NCBI RefSeq assembly: GCF_036711975.1
Contig: NW_027248941.1
Location: forward strand, 2,852,001 to 2,916,000
Direction of reading: 5' to 3'
DNA from: Onthophagus taurus
Taxonomy: Eukaryota > Arthropoda > Insecta > Coleoptera > Scarabaeidae
Length of the DNA stretch: 64,000 nt
The translations under genes were made by a program, and so were the position numbers. The notes below the pieces were generated by a model. The model ran no database searches, was not told the origin of the DNA, and was given only the letters and a program-made list of their open reading frames with translations. Each line of letters begins with the position of its first letter. Within the stretch, counting starts at the first letter, position 1. Below, piece after piece: positions 50,201 through 60,402 of this stretch.

Positions 50201-51501
50201 CGAGCGAGGAGATTTCACAAAAAATCGACGATTTATTTTCAAATCGCCCGATTTACGAGCAAAGGAATTACAGAATTAACCGATTTTTGCAACCGAAATT
50301 GACTCATAACCTCACAAAACGTTATGAGGCGATTACAGTTAACATAGATTTCGACGATTTTAATTATAACCTTAACAATCAAGTTAATATAGTTAATAAT
50401 TTGATAGAAAGCGACGAGGAAAAAATGTTTAATGAAGAAAGTTTGTTTAGGAACCCTGAAAGACCTACTTTATATGATGAGGATGATGAGAAAGTGATTA
50501 AAATGAGTCCGAAAGTTGATAAAAACGAACCTTTTTTTAATGAGAGGATGAAAATACACCAGATTATTGATATTTCTGGGTTGGGGGTGAGAAATGAAAC
50601 AAGTTATGATTTAAACGATCAGAAAAGTATAATGGAAAATGTTTCTGATTTCGAAAATACGATTGAAATAAGTAACGGGGAGGTTGATTCAATTAAAGTT
50701 GATGAAAATGATGAAGATGGTGAAGAGCATTCGCCTAAAATTATAGAAATCAAAGAAAATTGTGACGATCATCATCGGTTTAATGAAGAAATTGCAACAG
50801 AGGGAGATTTGATTACAGAAAAGGATAAAAATCATGATTTTCAAGATAGTTTTGATGAAATTAAGCCGAAAATTAATGAAGAAGATGAATCAAAGAAAAA
50901 AAATGTGATAAATTTATCAAAATTAAACGCTTTGATGCAAATTTATAAAAAAATTTTGATAAATAATGAAAATTCGGCAACTCCAGATTCTTATAAGAAC
51001 CAAAATAGCTTAGAAAAAATCAAATTATTAATTAATCGAATAACCAGAGGTAATTTTGATCAAATTTTAAAAGCTTTCGATAAGAATATCAATAATAATA
51101 TCAATGAAAGTCAAATTGAACAAAAATCTTGTTATGACATCGATAACAACCTAGAAAAATTAAACATCAACACAAAAAAGGTTATAAAATCGCGTAAACG
51201 TAAACGATTTCGAAATTTAAACGATCCGGAAGAAGAAATTAATACGAATTTTTTATCCGATTCATCTCATCTGACGTTACTTGAGAAACGTTGTAAGTAC
51301 GATGATTACTCGATCGTAAATGGTGCCGGAAGTGACGGTGACGTTTCGAAATTGGTGATAAAACTAAAGAAAAACGGTGTGGAAAATGGTGATTTCGGAA
51401 AGGTGAAAAATCGCGGCCCATTTGTTCGATTGACGCGAATGGACGTTTTAGAACGGATGGTTAAACGGAATCAAAGGACAATTATATTGAAAGTAAGGTA
51501 A
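41214..51501 (+). CDS. Giant Asn/Glu-rich, Gln/His-rich protein of unknown function, six exons
   Basis: Exons 41214-41339, 43157-43377, 43604-43982, 44038-45211, 46245-49158 and 49281-51501 join in phase through GT-AG introns and give about 2,344 residues. The N-terminal ~450 are Gln/His/Asn-rich with patches such as YLDMSCAKSSYDYNFGM and DFLSNLNKIAPDIAQDI. The rest is highly charged, Glu/Asn/Asp-rich and mostly disordered, with a Ser/Asp/Glu stretch (~850), a tenfold 10-residue repeat (~1116-1216), two basic clusters (KKRKFKVKL, KIKKKNFIKAKRKRNN) that look nuclear, and a conserved-looking end (GPFVRLTRMDVLERMVKRNQ). Two RVxF-like PP1-docking sites occur (KHVRF, KKVQF). I do not recognise the family. 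The start ATG lies six bases into exon 41208-41339. The last codons (AAA GTA AGG TAA) resemble a donor, so a further 3' exon is possible. Confidence 0.8.
41340..43156. other. Intron 1 of the giant gene
   Basis: AT-rich intron with a degenerate repeat cluster at 41935-42490 built on GCCTCGG cores. Open frames here, including one at 41947-42351, are repeat-derived and not called. Confidence 0.5.
41935..42490. repeat. Degenerate tandem repeat with CTGCCTCGG cores
   Basis: CACTGCCTCGGTTTGTAATG near 42126, GCTGCCTCGGTCTGTAATG near 42251 and CACTGCCTCGGCAGCACAGA near 42396 are spaced at ~70-145 bp; GAGGCAGTAG near 42060 is an inverted copy. The GAGGCAG/CTGCCTC core recalls the satellite at 15.1 kb, so a shared family is possible. 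Confidence 0.6.
45212..46244. other. Intron 4 of the giant gene
   Basis: Contains a short inverted-repeat element at 45614-46019 and, just before it, an ATCCGCTAGATGGTGCT motif (45588-45604). No gene. Confidence 0.5.
45614..46019. mobile_element. MITE-like element with ~20-bp imperfect TIRs
   Basis: CTCAGTTTAAAGTCCCTAGA at the left pairs with ATCTTGGGACTTTAGCTCAG at the right. Inside, two more hairpins occur: CAAGGTCCGTTGAG against CTTAATGGACCTTG (45642-45699) and a TA-rich hairpin at 45709-45742. It carries no protein-like frame. Confidence 0.55.
47690..47989 (+). repeat. 30-bp coding minisatellite, ten units (EIQSNPIENE)
   Basis: Ten in-frame units of AAATCCAAAGTAATCCAATT plus ten more bases encode (E/K)(E/K/D)IQSNPIE(N/Y). 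Most differ by one or two bases. It is part of exon 5 of the giant gene; the mirror frames on both strands are shadows. Confidence 0.95.
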
Positions 51502-51889
51502 AAATTAAAAACAAACTAAATTTATTTAATAATTCAAAGAAATTAATTTGAAACAGTAGGCTACCCAAATTACAGCCGTGCTAATTTGGTTGCATAACCT
51601 AATTTTTTTTTAAATTTATCCATAGATCTCTTATTTGATTTTTTGTATATAAAGCAAGTATGGTAGAATCTAACAGAATTATATTCCTCCCTTAAACGAA
51701 ATTTATTTTATTCTATTCAATTAATATTAAAATAATTTTATTTTTAGTTAAATTTTGGAAACGTCAATTTTGTTTCAATAATGTCAACTTTGACATTGGT
51801 GAATACGATTTTGGTGATTTTGTAAATTAGATGATTTGACATAAAAAAGAATAGGCTGTCCTATCAGGTAAAGTTAAAACGTTCTTAAA

Positions 51890-52230
51890 ACGTAAATGTT
51901 TCTGGTTCTAGTGTAAGTTTTAGAATAATTAAAATGTACAAGAATTTAGCGTGGAAATAGCAATTAATACTAGAACTAACACTAGACCTAGAACTAGAAA
52001 GTTTTAGGTCTAGTGGTAGTTCTAGTATTATTTTAATTAACTAGAACTAAAAGTTGTACTAAAACCAACACTAAACGTAGAACGTAGAATTGTCTCGTAA
52101 AAGGGCTAAACTTGAATGATTCTAGGTCTAAGTTTAGTTTAGTTCTACGTTTTACATTTACTTCAATTAAAATATACAACAATCCTGTGTTAAATAACAA
52201 TTAAATCTAGTAGGACTAGAATCATTAATA
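51890..52230. repeat. Inverted repeats of CTAGAACTA type
   Basis: ACTAGACCTAGAACTAGAAA is followed by TTTTAGGTCTAGTGGTAGTT, an inverted match, and weaker versions continue to 52230. CAAGAATTTAGCGT plus the following ~55 bp recur at 54098-54165. Confidence 0.65.
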
Positions 52231-53639
52231 ATCTTTTGTAATACTTATTAAAATTTTATTATCTAATAGTACACAAAAATCACACTGACAGCTGACTGAA
52301 TATGACACATGGGTTGACGTTTAATTTTTTTAGATTCTACCTTTCTTGATACTGAACTATTTTTTTTATTGTGTGATATAGATGATATATTTTTTGTTAT
52401 TATTATTATTAAGTTTATTGCTATATAATTTTATGAATAAGATTTAAATTTTCACGAATTAATTTTTTTGGGACCACTTATTCAAGTAAAAACGTTCCTG
52501 AAGAAAGAAAAAGTTTAATTAAGAATAATTAGGTTAAAAAATTACGAATCTTTATTCATTCCTTGTATAGAAGAAGAATTATTAATTTGTAGGTTTGTTG
52601 ACTTATTTAAATTTTTTGAGGTTATCTTCCTTCATTTTTTAAGATTTTAATTATTTTTTTTAAATTTTAATTAGTATTTAAGTGAACAGGCAGCTTGTTA
52701 ATGTTTTTTAAAATGTTTTATTTACTAAGAAAGCGGTGTGTCGATGTAGTTTTTTCCAGTGTGTTAAAAAATTAATCAATCATCGTAATGAAATAGGCAT
52801 TCAAATCCATTCCATAAATCTCTTTCCATTAAAACAAGGTACAAAAATATACAACAAAATTATATTAAATGTTATTGAAAGAATTTTTAAAGATTGTTGA
52901 CACATTTTCCAGTATTAAAATAATATCAAACAAAATAGTGCCATGCAACGTTTCGAAGTTGGCAGTATTGAAATTTTAAATGTCATTCAACAAATTTTGC
53001 GCTTTTAGGTTATGTCTCAAATGGTATTTTAGAGAAACTAAAAATATATATTTACACAATTTATACACAAAGGTAGGATTTTTTTCTTGATTATTATTAT
53101 TTTTTAACAAACACGTTTGCGAGTACTGTGAGAGTGCCTTCTTTTTCTAATAAAAGAAAAATATAAATCGTTACAAGTGTGATGACACGCGTTTTTATTT
53201 TATTTTTTTTCAATGTTGTGATGACGTTTTTTATAAATAGCTAGAAGAAAAACCAAAATTGCGAAAACCGTTATTATATTTTTAATTTTTTAAATATTTT
53301 AATTAGATTTTAACGAAAAAAAAATAGGAATTAAGAAAAACCGATAAAATGTTACAAAAAAAATAGGATTTAAATTGAGAATGGAGGTTGTATTATTTTA
53401 TTTTTCGGCACGAGTTTTAATAAATAAAAATTGTATTTTAAAATCATTTCATAATTATTTAATTTTATAAAACTAAAGCTCCATCTAGTGACGAATAACA
53501 TAATTAAAAGTAGCGTTTAAAAATAAACAAAGAGAAGGGTCAAGTTTTAATCCATGAATTAAGGTAATAATTATATTTTATTAATTGAGTTTGTTAAATT
53601 AATTTATTGTTCAAATTAGGATCAAAACTTCATAATTAT

Positions 53640-54060
53640 ATGAATATTGACCAACTTCATGGCGGTTACCATGGTGATTAAGATCCAAATATTGCAGGTG
53701 CTTGTCAAAATTAATGTTGAATTTATTTAAGTTTTTTTTAAGGAAAAAGTCTTAATTGGTTTCAAAGGCTATATTTAAGGTATTTAAGGTAAGTGGATTA
53801 ACAAATTCTTTATGAATGCGATTAATACAAATTTGGTTAGAATTCATAACAAAAATGGATTTAACATTTTATTATTTTTAGGTTATCCAACTTGACTTGG
53901 TTACCATGGTGATTAAGATCCAAATATTGCAGGTGCTTGTCAAAATTAACGTTGATTTTAAGTTTTTTTAAGGAAAAAGTCTTATTTAATTGGTTTAAAA
54001 GGCTATATTTAACTGAGAATTGGTATATTGAGGAAATTATGAACAAGGTAAGTGGATTAA
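53640..54060. repeat. Tandem duplication, two ~170-bp copies
   Basis: GGTTACCATGGTGATTAAGA then TCCAAATATTGCAGGTGCTT, AAGGAAAAAGTCTTA and GGTAAGTGGATTAA occur in both copies, offset ~235 bp. Confidence 0.85.
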
Positions 54061-54354
54061 ATCAAAAAAGATATTTTGTTAAAAAAATATTTTTAAATCA
54101 AGAATTTAGCGTTAAATAACAATTAAAACTAGAACTAACACTAGACCTAGAAAGTTTTAGGTTGAAAAAAAGTCTTTTAAGAAAGTGCAGTTTAGTTAAT
54201 AAATGTGATTATGGTAAGTTATCGTAGTAGCTTTAATAGCACTTAGAACCTTTAAACTCTTCGTATTGGTATTTTACTTTAGATTCTTTGATCGTAGTAT
54301 TCTCAGATTTTATTATGATCTTCCCCTTGTTGACAAAAATAGTAATAAAATCCA

Positions 54355-54650
54355 ATTTGTAATCAATTTTTGGTGAGTGGGTGCATCTCTTGATTCAACT
54401 TCATCAATATATATGGAATTAATCGCTTTCGTTGGTTTTAATCGCCCCCAAAACTAAATCCTCTTCCTTTGAGGCTCATTTTTTCAACATATCATTTGAT
54501 GATGATCATTTTTTCGTTAATATCTAAGTTCTTTATCGAAAAGTAATCGTTTTAAACTAAGTTGTAATCGTAATTCGGGTTATAACGCGTTTATTAAAGC
54601 GTAGATAATGAAAAGTATTTTTTAACATTTACACGTTAGATTTTTTCAAA
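54355..54650 (-). pseudogene. Decayed partial copy of tsu (RBM8A) 5' end and promoter
   Basis: Matches 59100-59400 in order: GGGTGCATCTC, TTTTAATCGCCCC (versus TTTTAGTCGCCCC), AAATCCTCTTCCTTTG, TTCGTTAATATCTAA, AATTCGGGTTA-AAACGCG and AACATTTA. The copy spans the tsu N-terminal coding part, the start codon region and ~100 bp upstream, so it arose by DNA duplication rather than from an mRNA. Its frame is lost. Confidence 0.85.
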
Positions 54651-55405
54651 CATTCGATTTGATAATAATTCATTAATTTGTTGATTTATACATCAAAAAT
54701 AAGTCCTTAATAATTAATTTAGCTTAATTTTGATCTAAAAGTGATTAATTATTATTAAAATTGAGTATTTTTTAATTTGATGTATCAACATAAGCTAACT
54801 TTTTATTTTCGCAATTATTTATTTCAATTTTATGTAATTAAATAATATTTTTAAGCGAATTAATCCCAATTAAATAATAAATAAACTTAGGCAACACAAC
54901 TTACACCTAACCAAACTTAATTTTTGACAGCGAACGTTAAAATTAATTTTGAGGTTAAATAAGACTCAAATTATTTTATTATTTCTTATAATTTTAGTGA
55001 AAAATATACAAAAACACCCTTAAAAATAGAACAAAACTAAAGAATACAGAGATTATAAAACTTTTAGATTAGATTAAAAATGAAAACGAGGGTAATTTTA
55101 ATGATTAACTTTTTTTCTTATAAATAATATACAAATACATATTATAATATAAAAAATTGATTAGAAATACAAAGTGCCAAAATAAAATGGAAAAACTAAC
55201 ATCGAAAGTACACCTAGATAATAATTAACTGATAAAAGCTAATTTAAAACCTAAAAAATTAAAACAAATTCATTTTTAAAGAAGTACAACGATTAATTTA
55301 TAACCCTCATTAAAATAAAAATATTCTTTTATCACAACTTATTATAATTATTTATTATTTATCTTAACAGTTAAATTAAAAAATTATTAAAATTATAAAT
55401 CACAT

Positions 55406-57064
55406 TTAAAAATTAGTTGTACTCGCACTCCGATTAAATTTTTTCCCAGCTAAACGAGCAGCTTCGGGGGCTAACGATTTAATACATTTAGCGGCTTCAA
55501 CCAATTTTTTCGATAAAATTTCGTATTTCAATTTTTCAGCGTTTAACTCCTTATACAATTGCAATTTTGATTTGTTCGGCGCCGGCGATAACACTCGGTG
55601 TTGCAAAACTTGAACCGCCGATGGCCTTAAATTCGGATCGGGATGGATCATTGATTTTAATAAGCCGGCAAATTCCCTCGATAACGTTTGTTTCATTTCG
55701 GGAAGTTCCCCCGAACGGATTTTGTGCCACTCGTGTCCATTTTTCGGTAAGGGCCCACTTCCAGCTGCTTCAATAACCGTTAAACCAAACGAAAAAATAT
55801 CAGCTTTCGTTAAGTGGTTATAATCTTCTTGAAGTATCTCGTTGGGTAGGTATCTACAGTCGCCTTCTTCGACGTGGGGGCTATCGATGCTTGTAACATG
55901 TCCTAAATCACCTATTTTATAAATTAAATCACCTTCGTCTTTATCATCGTCTTCGAAACTATCATCGGGGTTCTCACAGTTCGTACATTGAATTCGAATT
56001 TCGCGATTAATAAAAATATTCGCCGGCTTTATATCCATATGAACTAATCCTTGTAGATGAATGTACCTTAATCCTTCTGCTAATTGCATTAAAAGGCGTC
56101 GTAATTCTTGCTGTGAAAGCGGTCCTTGTGCGATCATCTCGGCCAGCGATCCCGTGTTACAAAATTCGTTTTGGATGATCATGTGGTTATCCTCAGACCA
56201 CGCTGAGAAATAACGAACCACATTTTGGTGCTTTCCGAGTACGGCGTGGGCGTAAACTTCGTTTAGGGCCATTTTTTCTAAAAAACTCCCGGCTACAGGT
56301 TTCGATGATTTTTTAATGGCATATTCGCATCCGTCCATGCGATTTATACATTTATAAACTGAGCCGAATTCGCCTTCTCCTATTAAATCGACTTCGATGA
56401 ATTCTAAATGATAACGGGAGATGTTTGTTTCTTGTAGTGCTAATTTTTTTGTTGGTTGTTCGATTTCTTCTTCCGTTGATTCGTCATCCATGGTTATTGA
56501 TGATGAGTTAGATGAATTTAATGTTGTTGACCAAGGGGTTCGTCTCCGCTTTTTCTTCAATAAAACTGAAAATACAAAAATTAACCTCAAAATTTGAATC
56601 AAATGGAGGACGCCATTTTTTTTTTAATTCTAACCTAATTTTTTTTATTCTAACCTAACTGTTTTATTTTTTTATTTATTTATATATAATTAAATTAATA
56701 ATAACTTACTATTAGGTGTAAACGGATTAACATTAGCACTTGGTTTGTCATCTCGATCGTACGCCGTAGGAATTGGGATCGTTTTGTTTTCGTCGTCACT
56801 TTTCGCTTCGCACTCATTTTTGGTCCTCCCAAACAAATTAACTCTCGTAAAGTTCCGAATTATCGTGTTTGGCGATTTCGGGGTACTACTAAACAATCTT
56901 AAAGCGGTGATTCGTTTGCACGGCGGGCTAAATCGGCACTTTTTGGTGACGCCGCTGCTGTTATGACTCGAAACGGGGCTCGTAACCATGATTTCTGGCA
57001 GATTATCGCCGGATTCGTCGCAACTGTTCGTCGATAATGATGTCTCGTCGAATTCGGAATCCAT
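55406..57064 (-). CDS. Wee1: Wee1 kinase, inhibitor of CDK1
   Basis: Exons 57064-56710 and 56565-55406 join in phase (NPFTPN-ILLKKKRRRTPW) and give 504 residues. The N-terminus is disordered, with Ser/Thr-Pro sites and the family's NPFTP motif. The kinase domain (about 170-450) shows the glycine loop GEGEFG (181-186), Lys203 in AIKKS, the catalytic HMDIKPAN (Asp296), the Wee1-specific DLGH in place of DFG (Asp338) and GDCRYLPNEIL. Wee1 phosphorylates the conserved Tyr15 of CDK1 in the nucleus and so delays mitosis. The C-terminal ~60 residues are a helical tail. The start is the first ATG in the frame, with an AT-rich leader upstream. Confidence 0.95.
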
Positions 57065-57646
57065 TTTATTTGATTAACTCGTTCACTTTTTAAATGCGGG
57101 GGCACAATTTCCAAGAAAACTTAAAACACGAGACACAACGCTAACGAACAACAGGTTGAGACGGTTATGGCTGACATAAACCAGTTGTCGGATCGAACGG
57201 GCCAATCAGATCGCGTCGTTTGAAATTTAACGGCGGAAAATTTGAATACCCCGTTTTGATTGGACGAGATGTCCGTTTGATATAATTCACGTGGTTAATT
57301 TTTATGGTTATTTCGTTAATTAATTATTAAATTTTAATTAAATAAAACGCTTTTTTAATCAATTTCAAAAATTAATTAATTTATTATTAAAAAAATTAAT
57401 TTTAAAACATTTTATATACAAGTAACCTATTAGCGCCATCTATGAATCATTAGAACAAGCTTCAATTGTTTATATTTTAGTTTATTTTTATTTATTTATT
57501 GTATTTATTATAACTTAGCTCAATATTAATCGAATCAAACCCTATTATTAACTAATTAATTATTTTTTTGGTTCAAAACTGCAATTTAATCAATTTTTAA
57601 TTAGCTATCAACGTCAAATAAACCAAATTAATTTTTTTAAAACGCT
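57065..57646. other. Intergenic region between Wee1 and the coiled-coil gene
   Basis: The first ~220 bp are GC-richer and likely hold the Wee1 promoter. A TAGATGGCGCT motif (complement) lies at 57432-57446. The rest is AT-rich; no gene. Confidence 0.45.
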
Positions 57647-58651
57647 TTAATTCGATTCACAACAATTTTTAACTTCAACTGATATCTCGTTTTGTTTAAA
57701 ATCTAATTTAAAAGTTTGCCCCCTATCCCCGAACCCAATTTCTTTCAATTCCAACACTTCTGTACTTTCTGTTTCCGAGGAATCATCTCTTTCACTCTTA
57801 GCATCTAAATAATCATTTAGTTTATTATTTGAGTTATTTGCATCAAATTTGTTTTCTTTTAAAGCTTTTTCGATGTTATTATTTTCCGCAAAACTCCTCC
57901 ACGAAGTTTCACTTTTAATGTCACCGAACATATGGTTCTTTCTTTTAATTTTTCTCTGCGACTCAACTTTTAAATGCAAATAATTATGTTCTAATTCGCG
58001 ATATTGAACGTTCTTCAACGTTAATTTTTCCCTCAATCGTAGATTAGAAATGTTTAAAGCTCTGATAACCTCATCTCTGTCACTTAATCTTTTCATAACC
58101 TCACTTTCCTTAACTAAATCATTTTTATTGTTATTAATGTTATAATTTTCCGTTTTTAATTTCGTTACAATTTTAGATTCCAACGTGATCAAACTACTTT
58201 TAGTTTCATTTCGAATTTTATCCAAATTCTCGTTATATTCCCTCTCTTTTTCGCACAAAACCCTTTGTAACTCGACCACTTTTTGAAGGGGGTCGTTTTT
58301 TAAATTATGCAATAAAATCTTGACTTCTTCCAGTTCGTTCAAATAAAACCGATTTTCGTTTTGGGCCGATTCCAATTTGCCTTTTAACCGCTTCACTTTT
58401 CCGAGTAATCTTCTATTATGTATTTGAATCCTCTCCAGAGACCTTAATTTATCGCCTAAGAGTTTCGTAAAACGCTTTAATTCCTCAATCTCTTCTTTCG
58501 CCTCATCTAACTCTTTCACTTTCAACGAATACTTGGTTTTTAAATCGTTGTAAATGCGCAAATCGAAACTCGATTTTCTTTTCGTTTCGACAACCTCCTC
58601 GTTGACTTTTTTTAATTGATCTATTAATTTATTTAGATTCATTAAATCCAT
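57647..58651 (-). CDS. Coiled-coil protein of unknown function
   Basis: A single-exon frame of 334 residues. From about residue 5 to 245 it is almost continuous coiled coil, rich in Leu/Lys/Glu heptads (for example LKVKELDEAKEEIEELKRF, LGKVKRLKGKLESAQNE and LREKLTLKNVQYRELEH). The C-terminal ~90 residues are acidic and Ser/Asn-rich. There is no signal peptide, membrane segment or catalytic motif. The layout fits a structural or centrosomal/cytoskeletal scaffold, but that is inference; I cannot name the family. It lies between Wee1 and tsu on the same strand, with short intergenic gaps. Confidence 0.8.
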   Translation of the reverse strand: MDLMNLNKLIDQLKKVNEEVVETKRKSSFDLRIYNDLKTKYSLKVKELDEAKEEIEELKRFTKLLGDKLRSLERIQIHNRRLLGKVKRLKGKLESAQNENRFYLNELEEVKILLHNLKNDPLQKVVELQRVLCEKEREYNENLDKIRNETKSSLITLESKIVTKLKTENYNINNNKNDLVKESEVMKRLSDRDEVIRALNISNLRLREKLTLKNVQYRELEHNYLHLKVESQRKIKRKNHMFGDIKSETSWRSFAENNNIEKALKENKFDANNSNNKLNDYLDAKSERDDSSETESTEVLELKEIGFGDRGQTFKLDFKQNEISVEVKNCCESN

Positions 58652-58810
58652 TTTAACTTTAAATTTTGAAAAAAATTTTGACAGTTATTTAGACAGATAA
58701 TTTTTTATAGTAATCTACTTTACCGGCGTTAATAAATATAACCTCAAATTAATTCTTAATTATTTATTTATAAAAAAGAAAATCTTAATACATTTAATTA
58801 TTATTATTTT

Positions 58811-59305
58811 TTAATGTCGCTTACTACGGCGTTTACTCTTTTTGGGGCCTTTAACGAAACACCAATCAACCCCGATGGTTTGTCCCAAAATATCCGTTCC
58901 ATCCAAACTTTGCCTCGCAGCATCGGCCTCATCGTAACTCTCATACTCAACTAAAGCGTAGCCTTTCAAAAACCCAGTACGTCGATCCAAATTTAAACTA
59001 ATATTCTTGATTTGTCCGTATTCGGAGAACTTCTCCGTTAAATCCTCCTCGGACGCTTCCTCATGGACCGATGTTATAAACAAAATCCAACCCTCGACCG
59101 ATTTTTGGGGACCGGGTGCATCTCCCGATTCCCCCCCATCAATGCTATCGAACGTATCGTTTTTTTCGCTAGTTTTAGTCGCCCCAGATCCAAATCCTCT
59201 TCCTTTGCGCTTCGTCACTTTATCTTTTAAGCGCATCACCGATTGATCCCCATCGTCCTCCACGTCGAAATCGACCGCATCGTTAATATCCAACACATCC
59301 GCCAT
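58811..59305 (-). CDS. tsu: Y14 / tsunagi, exon-junction-complex RNA-binding protein
   Basis: A single-exon gene of 164 residues, the usual size. One RRM (about 72-150) has RNP2 as ILFITSV and RNP1 as [10 protein letters not shown], preceded by an acidic N-terminus ([20 protein letters not shown]) and followed by a basic tail ([13 protein letters not shown]). Y14 pairs with Mago nashi in the exon junction complex, marks spliced mRNAs in the nucleus and cytoplasm and is needed for mRNA localisation and nonsense-mediated decay. A decayed partial copy of this gene lies 5 kb away at 54355-54650. Confidence 0.97.
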   Translation of the reverse strand: MADVLDINDAVDFDVEDDGDQSVMRLKDKVTKRKGRGFGSGATKTSEKNDTFDSIDGGESGDAPGPQKSVEGWILFITSVHEEASEEDLTEKFSEYGQIKNISLNLDRRTGFLKGYALVEYESYDEADAARQSLDGTDILGQTIGVDWCFVKGPKKSKRRSKRH

Positions 59306-59463
59306 CGAAAAATATTAGATTTAAACTAAATTCGGGTTAAAAACGCGTTTTTTGGAGCGTAAACAGTGAAAGGTTAACGGTGTATTTTTGACATTTATAG
59401 GTTAGGACATAACATAACCTATCTTTTTTTATTAATTTATTTATTTACACATAATCTTAATTT

Positions 59464-60093
59464 TTAAACATCTTGCGTAATTAAATAAGTATCTTCCTCA
59501 GTAACCAAAGCATCAATGTTGTAAAAAGCCGCATGTAACGTAACAAAAAAGAACGAAGCCCCTAAAACCCAAAACATCGCCGCGTGGGCCCCTACTAAAT
59601 AATAAACGGGCATCGAGCACGCACAAACGATTCCATATTGTTGTGCGAGGGTTAATTCTTTCCCAAATAGGACGAATTTTTTTTCTTTGTGCCGTTGTGA
59701 TAATTTGTACCCGGCGTAGAAAGTTCCCAAAATTGCGAAAAGCACCAAAGGGGACGTTATCAAGCAGTAAGCCACCAATCCAAGGAAAACGAATAAATAA
59801 TTGCTTTGAAAATATTCGATGTTTCTCATAATCCTTCGGCTTAAACGGGGAATCGATGGGGGTGCTTTAAAATTCGAGGTTTGCACGAAAATTAACCACG
59901 GTCGTACGTTTTGTTGTTGCTGTTTAATCCAATCTTTTGGGTCGGGAATTTGAGTGGGAAATTGCATAAAACTAAAATCAAAAATTTGAGGTTATGTCTA
60001 CTTTGTTATTATTTTTTACCTAAATTTCGATTTAGTTTGAGTGATTTGGGGGGCCTCCATATCACCCGAAACTTCCACGGCGACTTCTCCCAT
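59464..60093 (-). CDS. RABAC1: Prenylated Rab acceptor 1 (PRA1 family)
   Basis: Exons 60093-60020 and 59971-59464 join in phase and give 193 residues. The family core is clear: RPWLIFVQTSNFKAP, RRIMRNIEYFQSNYLFVFLG, then two hydrophobic hairpins (about 95-130 and 145-170) separated by KKFVLFGKELTLAQQY, and FWVLGASFFFVTLHAAFYNI. PRA1 proteins sit in Golgi/endosome membranes and act on prenylated Rab GTPases, aiding their delivery to membranes. A downstream ATG (MQFPTQ) also lies in frame, but the upstream exon joins in phase and adds a conserved-looking acidic start, so I take the longer form. Confidence 0.93.
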
Positions 60094-60402
60094 TTTGAAA
60101 AATGAATTATTTAAAAAATAATTGAGATTATTACTTTTTCTGATGAATTTAGTTTTTGGTGACGTTTACGATTTTGAGGTTAAATTTTGACGTATAATAA
60201 AAAATATAAATTTTAAAATCATTTTATTTACAAAACTACCTTTAATAGGTCCTTATTGACTTACTTTAATCAAATATTACTTCTTTTTTTAGTTATTATT
60301 ACATAGTAACACACATAAATCGCTACAATTTAACGGAAAACTTTTTAACCACAAAAAACTTAGTTTTTGGTGTCAATTCCTGGTTTAAATTAAAAATTTC
60401 AT

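Larger units (their letters stand above)
51502..55405. other. Intergenic region with local duplications
   Basis: Includes an ACTAGACCTAGAA-rich inverted repeat (51890-52230) with a partial copy at 54085-54165, a duplicated ~200-bp segment (53640-53800 and 53885-54060), a decayed fragment of tsu (54355-54650) and a TAGATGG-type motif at 53479-53493. No intact gene seen; it contains the 3' flanks of two convergent genes. Confidence 0.55.
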
